DNA of 64,000 nt. It comes from Monocercomonoides exilis (lineage: Eukaryota > Preaxostyla > Oxymonadida > Polymastigidae). A program made the translations under genes and the position numbers. Of the stretch, positions 33,132-47,200 are shown piece by piece (position 1 is the first letter of the stretch; every line of letters starts with the position of its first letter). The notes beneath the pieces were generated by a model. The model saw only the letters and a program-made list of their open reading frames with translations. It made no database searches and was not told the DNA's origin. Location of the stretch: positions 434,001 to 498,000 of the forward strand of contig LSRY02000019.1 in NCBI GenBank assembly GCA_001643675.2. Reading direction: 5' to 3'.

Positions 33132-33176
33132 AACATTGTGTAAAAGTGAAAAAAGCCAATCAATGTTTGTTGAAAG

Positions 33177-33600
33177 TTGGCAGTCAAAAACAAAAAAAGT
33201 GCCAATAAGGGAAAAAGTCCCATTAAAAAGTTGACACTATTGAATTTTTGGATGGTAATTTCACATTCTGTTTTTATCTTTTTGTTCTTTTCAGAACAAT
33301 GGAGGTCAAAGGCAAAAGACTTGTGTTTTCTGTTTATTTTGATTGAATTCTTTTTAAATGAAGATTTTTTAAGTGTGGCAGAAATACAGAGAATAATTGA
33401 AGCTCAGTAAAGGACTTTCAAAGAAAAGAGATTGCAACAAGCCTTGGAAGACGAAATGACTACTAAGCAAACATTGAGAAAGAATAAGATTGAAGAGCCA
33501 TTTCTTTTATCTTGAAGCGTTGAGATTGGATTGAATCGCTGAGACAATTCTGGATTTGACGGGATTTGACGATGATTATGGCTATGATTGAAGAAGACAA
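33177..33600 (+). pseudogene. Relic possibly of DRC2/CCDC65
   Basis: Blocks MAVKNKKSANKGKSPIKKLT, then an intron-like GTAATT...TTTCAG, then FLSVAEIQRIIEAQ, stop, RTFKEKRLQQALEDEMTTKQ and TLRKNKIEE. The order (basic start, Glu/Lys helix, LRKNKI) recalls the N-terminus of the dynein regulatory complex subunit DRC2/CCDC65, which has a basic start, a K/E-rich helix and LNLNKIN. Stops break the frame and nothing conserved follows. The homology is a weak inference. Confidence 0.28.
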
Positions 33601-34630
33601 CACTCAACATCATTAATTGGAAGTGAAAAGATGAAAAAAAAAAAAATAAAAAAAAATAAAAAATGAATGAGAAAGAATGAAGAAAAGATAATAGGAAGAT
33701 AAAGAAAGTTTATTTATTTGTGTATGCACTAAGGATTCATTAATAACAAAAAAAGGAGAGTCATCATGCAAGTAAAGTGTTTCTTTTCTTTCTTCTTTTT
33801 CTTCTTTTAACAATCTCCTTCAACTTTATCAGCATAACAAGAAAAGCCTTGAATGATTCTTCTTCTTCTATTTCTTCACTTTTTAATCATTCACTATCAG
33901 GTGTTTATCTCATGGATTTATGATCATTCAAACTATTTTGTGGAGATTAATCAGAAGAACAATAGAAAAAGAAAGAATCAGTTCTTTCATCGCTTCAATC
34001 ATCCATTTTATCATCGTCTTCCTCTTCTTTCTTCTTCACATGTTTGCGACACAACTAATTGAAGCAATTGAGAAAGAAAAAATTCGATTGATAGACAATA
34101 CCACCTTGACTAACTGGAGCGTTGAAAGTGGGTCATAGATGTTTGATTGAGATTCTTCAAATTTGACAGCAATTGTTTCTCTTCTCCTCATTCTCGTCCA
34201 TATTAAGCTCCGTCCCGTCTTCCCCATCTTCAGGAAAGATTCAGTGCATCACACAAACAGCACTTCCAACCCGTTTACAATCATTTTTTCATCGCACTCG
34301 CTCTCCTGCTCATTTCCAACAAATTAAATCAAATAATTCTTTAGAAGATATTTCATAATCAAGATTTTTAGCACACAAGCAACAATGAATTTTGAAGGAA
34401 AGATTAATTTGTCAAAGCAATTCATGAATAAATAAACTTATTCTCCATTCACATTTGCTTAAGTTATTCAAAAATTGAATATCATTTCATTACAACTTTG
34501 CAATCACAATTCGTCTGATTCAAATTTATTGATATCATTTTCAAAAATGAATAAAACCACTTAAAGATAAAAAAAAATCGTCATTTGCTAAAATAGAAAA
34601 GAAAAACTGTCTTTTTTTTAAAATAACATT
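33601..34630. other. Spacer with further weak relics
   Basis: Short open frames at 33920-34138 (SSFIASIIHFIIVFLFFLLH) look hydrophobic but not conserved. Otherwise this is AT-rich sequence downstream of RPAP1. No gene is supported. Confidence 0.35.
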
Positions 34631-37600
34631 TTAAGGTTCACAACAATCTTTTTGTTTGGAATTAAGTTTTTGTTGTATCAATAAGAAAGCTGTTTGCGAG
34701 TTGAGTTCACTAAATAAAGCCAAACGGCTTTTCAGCCATGGCTGATTTGATGAATGCTCATCTGATAAATTATGAATTGATTGATTAAAGATCTTATCAT
34801 ATGATATATCGTCTTCACTAATTGAAAACAATGCTTCAACGTTTGGTGGATAAAAGCACACCACATCAAGAAACAACGAAGAATTTTGCATAGCCAATTG
34901 CTCCATGGCCATGTGGCGTTGAGGTTCAGTGTATCCAAAAATTGAACAAAATAGATGATTTTGGAAGAGACTCGAATGTGTACTCCTTTTAGAAGAAGGC
35001 TGAACAGGAGTTGGAGAAGTGCTCGATGATTGAGACAATCCATTTCCCAATAATAATTCTGATGCGAATGAGTTGCTTTTGTTTACAGCGGTGCTTCGCT
35101 GATAAACACAATCCATGGCTGCATAGTATTCATCTGGAAAATCAACAAATGTCCATGACGCAAGTTGAGCAACAAGAGAAACATACAACCAACCATTTTT
35201 TTTCAAAGACATATTTCGTGCTTCACATCCAATTTCCAGCAATTGTCTGTCCAAAGAAGGATGATGGATCATCGGGAAAATCAAACGCATTCTTTGACTG
35301 CGTCCTTCATTGCTTTGTCCTTTAACTTTTTGTGCCTCCCACATCGTCCAGCAACCGTTCAGAGTTCTGAATAAGATTGGATTCTCTCTCACACAGTTCC
35401 ACACAGCCATTCTCATCTGCGGTGAATAAGACGACAAAAGAACTAACACAACATCCGACAATAGCCTGTCACCAAATGCAGTTGTCCCCAGGCAATTGCA
35501 CAACTTGGATGCTACGTCTGTATCGGAAATGAGAGATAATCGAGGTCGTGAGAGAAGTTCAAACAATGAAGACAATTCTTCTCTCAATGGAGAGGATAAA
35601 AACAGCGATAATTCGGAAGGCGAGCCATCTTCAGTTGCTTTACTTTCATTTGAATCGCCTGGTGTAAACTTTTCGCTTTGGACTGATCCCGAAAGGTGGA
35701 AAGCATTCGCTGCTGATATAAACAAAGATGAATTTCCAATCCATTTTTGGAAGAGAGTGGAAGGGAATCGGAGCATAAAGATTAATTCCTTAATTGCCTG
35801 TGAGACATTTTGAACAGAAGGAGCAAGCGGAGGAATCTGAAAGAGCGATGAACTGAATGAAAATGCGTCTGAACCAGAGGAATAAGGAAGAGGCTGTTTT
35901 GAAGAAGACGACGATGAAGTGCTTGAGGATGAAAGGGTGGAGGTGTACGACGACGGCTGAACAGCAAATAAGGGCCAAGTGATTGGGAGAGGAAGCAAAG
36001 AGTATTCTGCCGTTGAAGCAACTTGAGAGTCAGGCACTCCACAGCATATAATATGAGCAACATTCGATAAATGGGGCAGATCTGGCTGGATAAGCGAAGC
36101 GATTGGATTAATTGGATGTGATAGAAATGAGCGAATTGAGGAAGAAGAAGACGATGGGAAAAGTCGGCGGATGACAAAAAAGGGAATTTCTTTGAATGAA
36201 ATGGAAGTTGAAGTGTTTGCCTTCCCAACACTCACTTTTTGTGAAATTTCTTCCAATTGAGCTGTTTTGTCTTCATTCCCTTCTAACTGCTGATTATCTG
36301 AATCTTTCGACGCTGATGCAACAACTTGATTTGTTGTGAACAAAGTTGTGAAAGTTGCACACTCGCTGAAGCAACTAGCTAAGAAAGCGACAACATGACG
36401 TCGACTGCTTGAAGCAGGCGCAGAAGTGATAAGTGATAAAACCCCATCAAACACTTTTGGAATAATATCTGTGAAATCAGAAAGAGAAGGAATAAGCTGT
36501 GAACTTGTTGAGAATGTGGTGTATGTAAATGAAGTTTTTGTATCAGAGTCGCTTAAATTTTTATTTTGCTTAACGTAGAGATATTTGCTTGAGTACTTTC
36601 TGATCCAAAAGAGGGCTAATGTCAGGAGAGAAGCGCTGCCATCCCACCGATCTCCTTCAAATCCAAACAGCGCAGAACGTATCTGTCTGGTGGGATACAC
36701 CACATTTTTTGACTTGTTTAAGAGAAGCTCTTTCTCATTCTCATTCTTTCTTGAAACTGCTTTGAATGTTGACACATTCTGCAGTGGTTTGTCATCGCAG
36801 TCAGAAAGAACAAGAAAAGGATTGAATGAAAGTTGATTGAATTGTTCGCTCACATCATCAGAAGGCTTGTTTGTAATAAAAGAAGTTAAAAGAGACGGGG
36901 TTGTACGCTGAAGTTCAATTAAATACGCAAAATGTGAATTGATTTGAGGAAGTATGCGAACAATAAAATTAAATATTGTGTCTATCATCTGCGACTGATA
37001 TTGTTGAACGGGTTGCTTTTCAATGTCGATTTGAATCAATTTATCATCACTTTGCACTTCTTCATCGACTTCTTTCGGTATTTTTATTGATTTCACACCC
37101 AATCCCCACAAAGATGGATTCAGTTGGAGAATTACAAGCAACATATTTGCGAACGAATGCATGAAAACGGAAGAAGCACGAGAGATGTTTAGGAAAAGCG
37201 AAAATGTCGTATCATATGTACACGAAAGAGCGTACGCAGTCCAGGCCAAAGAAAGATGAGGAGGAGATGCAATGGAAGAGAGAAGATGTGGTGAACCCTT
37301 TACGCTTGTTGAATCTTTCCCTGAATTTTGCATCGTCTCATTTATTCTGTTTGGAAGAGTTGGAAATACAGAATTCATCAGAATGGAGAATAATGATTGT
37401 GTATAATGTTTTCCTTTGCTTCTCTTTTCCTGAAAGGAATCGATGCCGTACAGAGAAAGAAGAGGCAAAATGTCATTTATAAAAATATTTTCTGTCAAAG
37501 CCAACATTTCCGTAGGTGAAGCAGTTGATGTTACAAACTGGCTGCCGTCAAGCAGCGAGAAAGGAGAGTGATAAGATCTGTGGACACGGAAGATGATTGA

Positions 37601-40600
37601 AGTGGCACATGACAAAAGAGCAGATACGCAGCGAATAATACTCGTTATGCACTTTATGAATATATTGCTCAACTCTGACGATGAGCTTGCGCATCCACAA
37701 GAAGAATTTGTCTGAACGTGATTTGTGCATGAATTGCTGTTTTGAGCACTCAATAACTCGTCTCTTTCGACAATCAATTGGACAAGCCTTGCAAACGCAT
37801 CTCTGCTGGCCAAAATTGGATGCATCTGCGAGAAAAAGGACATACATAGGTCCACATAAGACAGAAGCGTTGCCTCAGAAATAAACTCAGTTGAACCAAT
37901 GGAAAATGATTGGCGAATGGACGAAGATGCTTCACTGGAATTGCTTGTTGATTTTATCTCAGAAGAAGAAATAGAAGAAGATTTCAGTGATTGTTCGAGA
38001 GATGATAATGACATGCTTGCACTTTCGTTCTGTTGCTGCCGCACAGCTTCAATATGAGCTAGTTTTTCTAAGAGAAGGCAGAACTTTTCAACGAAAATTA
38101 CAGAACTTTTGTTGGAGTTGAACAAATCATGCAACTCTTGAACTGAACGAGAATCTGTTTCATTTGTTTCATATTTTGAAGCATCCAACTTACTCTGTTC
38201 TTTTTCCGAGTGTTCTTCGCTTATTTCAGAAGTTCTCAAAGCGCATGCGACACTTTGCACATTTTTCGCAAAAGACAAAATGTTAGTCGCTGAAGAAACA
38301 AAAAGAGGCTGAATCACTCCAATCCAACTCCAATCATTCTGCTCGATTTCGTTTTCTTCTGCTTCAATGAATCGCAACGACGACGCTTCTTCAGCAGATT
38401 CTGCCAGAATCGTCACAGAAGGTCTATTTGCCTCTACAGTCTCCTTTTTTTGCTCTGTTTTTGCTTGCTCATTCGCTGCATTTCCTTCTAAAGCGTTCTT
38501 TGATGGTGCACTTTCAATTGCTAATCCGCCATACTGCATCACTAACGGATTGTCGCTGCTCAGCCCGTATTCTGCCCATGTGCCCAGCAACACGAGTGCC
38601 TCTTCAGCAAGAGCATCTCCCGTTGTGCTATCGAAGCTGTCTGCAGTGTACACAAACCGTACCACACTCCGCACAAACTCTTTGGAATAGACGCCGATTG
38701 CTGCAGTCCGCGACGACTGGGATATGACACGAATGAGGCGGAGTGACAGCAGCCTGGCTGTTGCAAAGAACGCATTCAGTGTGCGAGGAAGCGGCGGAGG
38801 TTTGATGAAATTCTTGAATATTAGTAAAAGAAGCCCCTTGCACTGAAGAAGCGCAAAAGCAGAGGATGGACTATTTCGAGCGATCGTTATGAGGATATGG
38901 AGAATGACTGATGATAATTCAAGTGAATGTTGTTGTGAAATGATGACGGAACTTGGAGTTGAAGTTGAAGTTGAAGAAGACGACGATGACGATGCAGATT
39001 GCGAAGAAGCCGAAGGGCGCAGAGCAGATGAAAGAGACATAACAGTTTCAGATAGAATGTCTCTTAGTCGATCCAATGTTTTCATTTTCAGCAAAGCGCC
39101 AATCGCATCCTTTCGCGCAAGTTTGGAGAAAGGAGAAGGATTCATCTTCGAATCTTCTTTTTCTTCATCATTAGGCTTTTGAGAGGCATCTTTCTTGCTT
39201 TCAGCGTCGTTGCTGCTGCTGTCATCATCATTTTCATCTTCCTTATCGTCTTTTTGCGTTTGTTTGGAAGCTTCTTTCTTTTCATCCAAATTATTCTGAT
39301 GCAATGCACGAAGTTTTGTAATGTCAGGAATCCGATTTCGTTTGGATGGCTTTGCTGTGCATCTGCTGAATGGAAGCACATGACTGCTTGTCTCCTCCTC
39401 AAGCGCAATCGACAGATCATTCAATGGCCATCGAGTTTCAGGCTGCTTGTGCAGTCCATCCTTTTCTGCTTTCTCTTGTTTGATGTTTTGTCTCAATCCC
39501 TTTTGAGATGATTTTTGGCTAACACAACTTGGTGCAGGCCATTCAAGAAGCACGTCAAGTGCAGAAAGAGCAGCGAGCAGAGTTGTGTCGTGCGCTTCAT
39601 CCAAACAAGTGCGCAGCAATATAATTCCATCAAGACTCAGGAAATCATCAATCGGAGAAGCAAGAGATTTCTTTGCTTCTTCGTTACGAGAAAATTTTTC
39701 TCTTTCAAAAACAGTCATTTCACTATTTCTCTCAGACACAAATATTTTTTGCAAGGTTTCAAGCGCCATGACCCTTTGTGGGGCAAACGAACTCATTCCC
39801 AAATGCATCAATTCGTTGATTGTGTAGCCAGCAGCATCTGGATCATCTCCATGATGAAACAGTCCACTTCCATCTGATAATTTGTCGGAATCGTTTGATG
39901 AGATTGCGCGCCCATCAAAGCCATAACGTTCGGCATCTATGCTTCGTTTTCCGTTTGAAGGCAGAACAGGTTCGGTCCATTTCAATTTATCGTCAGGTGA
40001 TGATTGTTGCAATTTCTGAAATGAATCGGATGTTATTGATGGTGCTCTGATGTTAAGTTTTTCTTTTTGACCAGCATTTTTTGAGTTCTGTTGAATATTG
40101 TTAGAAGACTGAGATGATTGCTGAGAATCTTTTTGTGGTGAAGACTTTTTTCTATTTTTAAAAGCTTCAAGAACTTTTGGAGAAATAAGTGAAGCAAGCT
40201 CTTTTTGTTGCTGTAATATTTCTTCTTTTGACATGAGATCAAAAATTGAATTTGTTTTGGCCTGAAGAGCTTCATCTTTTCGAATTTCGTGATGTAATGG
40301 ATTATTTTTATCATTTCGATGATAAACTTCCGGAAAGCCGACTCCAATCGTTCGTTTAAAATGAGAAGAAGTATTGTAAGTATTTTCACACTTTTTTGCT
40401 GATAAATTACATTCATCATCTGAATCTTCGCGCTCAACAATATCTTTTAAAATCGCTGGAAGAGACGCATCAGATGATTCCATTTGACTCCATACATCGT
40501 CATCGCTTTTGACATCCTATGTTTAATTTGACCATTTGATTAAAATTATTATAATTTTTGGAAATAACAAAAATAAAGGTGTTATTATAGTTTTTTAAAA

Positions 40601-40742
40601 ATGATTTCTCCTGTAAAACAAAAGTTAATGTAAATACCCTAGTTCTAATTCCGAGTTCTGTGGATGATTTTGGTTTGCTCTTTGGTAGCCCAGACCCAAG
40701 TGATACTACAAATTTCTCGAATTCTTCCTCTTCGTTGCTCAT
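34631..40742 (-). CDS. RPAP1: RNA polymerase II-associated protein 1
   Basis: Two exons (40638-40742 and 34631-40516) give 1996 residues; the 121-bp intron starts GTATTT and ends CATAG. Exon 1 encodes MSNEEEEFEKFVVSLGSG. The RPAP1_N-like helix (MSKEEILQQQKELASLISPK, about residues 128-150) corresponds to APEEILQEQQRLLAQLDP in human. The RPAP1_C-like block has YGFDGRAI then GLFHHGDDPDAAGYTINELM (about 225-285), matching the LHHHGEEPERAGYSLQEL region. A long HEAT-like body with Ser- and Glu/Lys-rich inserts follows; animal RPAP1 is about 1390 residues. The protein helps assemble and import RNA polymerase II. Ser runs near 500 and 1600 may be species-specific inserts. Confidence 0.85.
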
Positions 40743-41297
40743 CTTATGGGATGATTATCAATAATTTAACAAGTTGTCATTTCATTTGTGTTCAAAAAAT
40801 TTCATTATTAATCTATATTAAATATTTCTTTCTTTTCTTTTCTCTCTTTTCTTTTTTGGCGTATATTAACATTTAAAATGCTTTGTAATGTTAATTGTGC
40901 AACATTTGTTAACAAAATCAAAAGAGTGAATTGAATAAAACATAAAACAAAAATTTCTCAAAGAACAATTTTTCGTAAAAAGAGATAAGATTTTTTCAAC
41001 ATAAATAGAAATTCTCATAACATCTAATTATTATGGAAACACAATGAGCAATGATTGCATGAAAAACGAAATATTGTTTCATCAGAAAAAAATTTCGATG
41101 GAAAAATTTTCGAGAATTAGGTACAATTTTTGAATTAAATCTAAAAAAATCCTAAAAACAACAAAAATACAACAAGCAAGTTACAATAAGATATAAAGCA
41201 ATACTCATCAATATTGATGGAAGATTAAATTTTCATTTAAAAACAAAACAATTAAACCACTTTATTTTATTTTATTTTATTTATTTATTCATTTTTT
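40743..41297. other. AT-rich spacer between RPAP1 and the coiled-coil gene
   Basis: Holds the RPAP1 5' flank and the 3' flank of the upstream gene on the same strand. A TTTTATTTTATTTTATTTAT tract at 41260-41290 follows the next gene's stop. No gene seen. Confidence 0.45.
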
Positions 41298-44200
41298 TCA
41301 AACACAAACACATCTTGAGTCCTGTTTCTTTTCATTTTTTGACGGCTCATCAACCGAATCACCTTTTATTTTTGGATTGTCATTCTTTTTTTGTTCTATC
41401 TCGATTAAGCTTTCATTCGACTGACTATCACTCAAATCACTTTCCTCTACTCTTTTAACTAATTCTGTCAACTTTTTCTCAACTTGCTCTGAACTTGATG
41501 ACATTTCCAACTCATTTGTTTTGTTTACTTCGTTATTTTTTGTAATTTCGTTTGAAATACCATCTTCTGTTGTTGATTCTTGATTTTCATTACCTTCTCT
41601 CTTTCCTTCATCTTCCTTTCTTTCTTCATTTTCTCCATTATTATCAACACTTTCATTTCCATTCTTTTCTTCTTCCTCTTCAAGCGACAGCTGTGCTGAT
41701 TCCCCTCCCAAAGCATCAGTTTTATTGTCTGGCTGGACATTCATATTCAAATCCCCTTCAGCCATCAAACATTCCTCTTTTGGCTCATTCAATTCCGAAT
41801 CTTCCTTCAAAATTCCTTCTTCAGCAGAAATGCCACTTCCTTTGCTCTCCTCAGAACTTAGACTGTTCTGTTGCTCTTCAACTGTCTGCTCATTCGACGA
41901 AACGCTCTGCATCGTCTCTGGCTCCACATCGACTGGCAGGTCAGAAAGCTGAATGGGATCAGAAAGCTCATCTGTTTCGTTTGGCTCTTCTGTTTGTGAT
42001 GTCATCTGTGTCTGGCTCGTGTCAAATTGCATTGAAGTTTCCTTTTCGTCGAGAAGAGCTGCAGACGCTGCTGGAGAAGGTGAGAGGCGAAGTGAGGCAG
42101 AAAGAGGAGGAGATTGGCAGCTTGCTTCATCTGTAGAAAGTTGCATGTCTTGTGGAAGTGAATCCGACGAAGAAGAATTCAACAAAGCAGAAGGAGCGTG
42201 TTCATTCGATTCTTCCTGTGCACTTTCTTCTGTGTCTTGTGTCAAAGATGAATCAGAATTAGAAGAGGAAGAGGCATTTGCAGTGAATTCAGGTGTATCA
42301 GTTGTGACTGACAATGCAGCAACTGCTTCTGGAAGAGATGCTTGAGACGATTCATTTGGCTGTTGATTGCGTTTAGGACGGGGACGGGGACGAGAAGAGT
42401 AAGGAGATTGAGGTGGCTGTTGCTGCTGTTGCTGAGGGTTAAGTTGAGCAGAAGGCGATTGAGCATTCGTGCTGAAGGAGAGTGTTAGTGGAGGTGGGAG
42501 AGGAGGCGTAACGTCCTTCTGATTGCCGAGGTTTGACTGTGATGCAGCAAATGGTACAGAAACGACAGGTGAGATAAGCGCAATGATCGGAGTGGTTTGG
42601 AACACATTGGGCGATTTGGGTGCTTGTTGATGTGGTTGTGCTAAGCCAGGCTTGGCAGCTTCGCCTTCAGCTTCTGAATAAGATTGCTCAGAATTTGTGG
42701 CCAAGGGCTGCTGAAGATTGCCAGGCTGAGGGAAGACATTAGAAGCAGAGCCATCCACCAGAAATTGGTCAGACGAGGCTGGAAGATTCAGAGCATCGTT
42801 GGGAGGTGTCAAGTGAGCATTGCGATTGGCGTCTGCTTCTGACGAAGGCAAACTCCGTTTCTGTTTGAGGAGGTGCTGCTGCTGCTGATGGAGAAATTGG
42901 CCCCATCTTGTCCTGAACAGCTTGTCCTCTTTCTCCAGCTCTTCCGCCTCGTTCCGCCGCACACTCACCACATACGCCGTGTTCCACTTCAGACAGCTCT
43001 TCCACTTCGTCAGCTGCTGCCTCAGTGTGTTTGTGACAGCGTCTATGCGGTCAGCCAGCTTCGTGATTGTCTCAATGCTCGAAGACAGGTCTTCCACAGC
43101 GCAGAAGAAATTGGAGAGGAGCAGGCGCCGCAGCAGCAGCTGGTGGCACAGCTTCATCCGCCGCGCAATGATCCTTCTGTATGACTGGATCCGGTCATCC
43201 AGAGCGCGGTGGTGTGCGAGAGAGACAGGAATCCCATCACCAACAGTGATAAGTGAGGAATGCACAGAAGAAGAAGAAGCAGCAGACATGCCAGAGACCG
43301 AAGATGTGGTTGACACTGTGCCTTCACCACGCCCAGCGCCTGCTCTCCTTTTGGCCAGCTCAGACACAACCACACCGCGCCGGATTCGGTTCAGCTCTTT
43401 CTGCTGCTCTTCCTCGGGAGCTTGGAGCGTCGCCCAGATGGCATTCAGCTTCGCCAGCCCCATTTCAGTCTGTTGCACAAGCAGATTGAACGAGCCGGGG
43501 TCTGTTTCTTCGGTCACAATAATGTCACTCAACTGCAAAGTAACCTCGTCTCTGTCATTTGGATGTGCGAATTCAACTGATTCTGCTGACTCAAGCGGGT
43601 TATTTGCATTAAAATGTGCTGTCTTTCTCTGACTGTTCTGCTCTCTCCACATCTTCAGCAGCGGAGCAATTGGCATCTCGTCTGCAATGATACGGTCGCA
43701 CAGCTGTGTGAACGTGTATACATCCAACTCAGCATCGCGCTGGATGGAAGAAGAGGGAAACACACCAGGAACAGGATCAATAATCGACTTCTCGATTTCA
43801 TCAGGATCAAGCGGGTTGGCTGCCACTGACAATTGGTATGAAGACGTGTTTAGTGAAGGAGACTGAGTTATGTGGGTGCTGGTTGTGTCTTGTGAGCGTG
43901 GGGTTTGAGGGAGAGTGGAGCTGTTGCAGGCTGCCTGAGACTGGAGTGTGTGGACAAAACGAGAAGAAGGGGTGGATGTCATTGCTTGGCCAGGGTATGC
44001 AGAGCGGAATGATTCAGCAGAAGGGGTGGAGGCTGAGGAAGAGCGCGGAGTAGAGGAAGAAGAAGCAGAAGAAAGAGCTGCTTCAGAGGTCTGTGACTGG
44101 ATGTCGTGGTGTGCTGAGTTGAGAGAAGGAAGGAAGTGAAATGAAGGAGAAGGGGGTTTTGTAGTCAGCTGATGGGCAGATGCAGAAGAGGAAGATGAGG

Positions 44201-47200
44201 CTGAGGCTGAAGATGATGAAGTGAATGGCTGTTGAGCATCGCGCATTGGATACAGTCTGCTTTGCGAGCTCTTTTTGGACAGAGAAGCACGAGGAGTGGC
44301 AAATGCATCAGTGTCTGCAAGAGAAAGATCAGAAGATGAAGAAGAGGAAGGAAATGAGGAAGAGGAGGAGGAGGATGGATTGTTCGCAACAGCAGTTGAA
44401 AGCGCTTCTTCGATAATTCTTTTGTTGTTTGAAGGGGTGACTGCTTGAGATGATTTGTTTGGTGTTTGCGATGAACGGCGCCTGGGGTTGAATGACTGGG
44501 CATATGGATTCAGCTCTGCTTCGTTGCCTTTGAGAGGAGGAAGTTCATGTGACCGACGAACTGAAATGAAGGAATCGGAAAAGAGTATAAGAAATGTGTT
44601 ATTTTGTAACATTTATGAAACAAAACAAAAAAAAAAAAAGAAAAAGAAAAAGAAAAAGAAAAAATTAAAAAATAAAAAAAAATTAAGCAAAATTAACAAA
44701 ATCCAAAACTCAGCAAAAAATAAACAATAAAATACAAACTTTTTGATCTACTTCTCTTTTGCCTGCTGACTGCTCTTCTCTCATTCATCGAGTTCGACTC
44801 AACCGGTCTGTCAGTGAGTGATGCCCTGTGTGGTGAGAGAGAAGTAGTCTGAAACGTTTTTGAGCGGAACGGCGGGCGTGGAGAAGCAAACAGCGGATTC
44901 GACAGCACAAACTGAGGGTTCGTGCGGAGAAGCTTGCTGGTCAGGGCGATCTGCGCCTGCTGCTGCTGTGACTGCTCTTGCGTCTGCTGTCCGTACGGCT
45001 TCTGCGAAGTGGAAGGCAAATAGGGTTTTTTCCCTGTGGAAAGCGACCTTCTCAGAGCTTTCTTGTCTTCTGTGAGCAGAAATTCACTCGGAAGCTCTGT
45101 ATTCGCCATTCCATTCGTTTTTTCCTTGTCCTTTGTTTTCTTTGAAGCCTTTGGAATTCTTTTGATAGGCTTCTTTTCTTCATTAATGGCATTTCTGCTT
45201 TCCTCTCTCGTTTTGCCTAGGCGGAACAGCACATCAGTCGTCACTGGGCGTGCTTTGCCTGTCGAAGCCGCAAACTTTGCATTATTTCTGTTAATCGCTT
45301 CATTTGACTCATAAGGCAGATAGCTTCCCTCTTGACTGGATGCCAATGGCTGCTTCTTCTTCCTTTGCGCTGAATTGGCGCTGCTTTGCGACCGCGTTGA
45401 ATTCAGCTGCAGCGGTTTGGCATCAACAAGCCCCGCTTCACGAAGCATTGCCATATCCTCCACTCCAATCTCATTCGCTGCATTTGATTTTTTGTCCTTC
45501 TTCTTTTTCTTCTTCGTCTTCTTCTTCATTTCCTCGCCTTCCTCTCTTTCCTCTTCTCCTTCTTGCATGTCTCCGTATCCAGTATACGCAAGAGGCTCTT
45601 CGCTCGTCAGCAGCTCCAGAAACTTCTGCGCTCTTTCTCTTTCCTCCATCCGCTGTCTCTTCTCCAGCCTCTTCCTCTCCTTCTCCTCTCTCTTCCTCCT
45701 CTTCTCCTCCTCTTCCTCTCTAATCCTCGCCTCCTCCTCTCTTCTTCTCCTGTCGTAGTCCCACACTTTCGCCGGGTCGCTCTTCCGCGCTGGATCCGAC
45801 AGCGCTTTCGTCGTCATCTCCATCCTTTGCAGCCTGTCTGCACTCTCAATCATCAGCTGCTTCATCTTCCGGTCTTCCTCCAGACGCCGCTTGAGATGCT
45901 CGTCCCGCTGTTTCTCCTCTTCCGTCTTCGGCTTCTTCTTTTTCTTTTTCTTTTTCTTTTGCATTTGGCTTTCGCTTCGTTGCTCTCCGTCTGCTTCCTG
46001 CGCACCTGTTTTGTCCATTCCATCTGGTTCTCCTTCTTTCTCAAGATTTTCTTTCAAATCTTCATTCTTCCTTTCTTCATCTCCTTTCCTCTCCTTCTCC
46101 TTCTTCCCGCTCCTGCTAACAACAGCCGAAGCCCTTGACCGGCAGCTTCTTTCCTCTTCTCCTGCCAACCGCGATTCTCCCATTTCTCCTTCGTCTTCAC
46201 ACAGCGACGGCACATACGACAAGGGTGTGAATGAGCCTGTGAATTGAGAGGGTGTCTTGCTCGTTGGGCGGAGGCTGTTTGAAGACGGAGACAGAGAACG
46301 AGATGGAGACCGAGCAGAATCTGGCAAGGATGAAACACCATCAGTTGGCTGTTTGGAATTAAATGTGTCGCCTTCCGAGTAATTTGGCGGATTGCCACTG
46401 TTGTTGTTAGTTCCTTCGGATTTATCAGTTCCTATTTCTTGACTGGCTTTTGGGCTGAGCGGAGGCTTGCGTGATGACATTGAGCTTTTGCTTCTGCTGG
46501 CGATGCTGACAGTCGCTGGATCGACAAGATTACCGTTTTCGTCAAATTGGGCTGTTCCATTGTTTTCTTCAGAGTCTTGGCTGTTTTGCTTGAAACTGCA
46601 GTTGTCCATGCTTTTTCTGCTCTTTCGGCTCATCCGACTTAATCTGCTCTTTTGACTTCTTTGGCTTTTCAATTCGTCATTATCATCATTATCATCTTCT
46701 TCCTCTTCCTCTTCCCCTTCGAATTCTTCTCCTTCTTCCTCCTCGTCCTCTTCTTCATCCTCTTCTTCTTCTTCTTCTTCTCCATCTTTGACTTTTTCCC
46801 TTCCCAGTTCATAAACCACACTCAGCATTGGGTTCTTTATCATCTCCCTGTCCAGCTGCCTTTCTCTCTCTCTCTCTTCCCTCAGTTGCTGCAGCATCTG
46901 CTGTGCATACATCTCCTTCATCCTTTCCGTTGGCCGGAGAAACTCTGCCCCTTCCATCTTCTTCTTCATCCGCTCGATTTCCTCTTCTTCTTTCTCTTTC
47001 TTAATCCGCTCCATCTCCCGCATCATCATGTGCATCAGCCTGTCTTCTGCTTCCATCACTTCTGTTTCTTCTCTCTCGTTCGCCTCTTCTTCTTCCCTTT
47101 CTCTTCGGATTCTGCTTTCTTCCTCCAGCCGCCTCGCCTCCTCCACTTTCTTCCTCATCTCCTCCGACAGCGCTTGCTTCATCCCCATCCTTTCCTCAAA

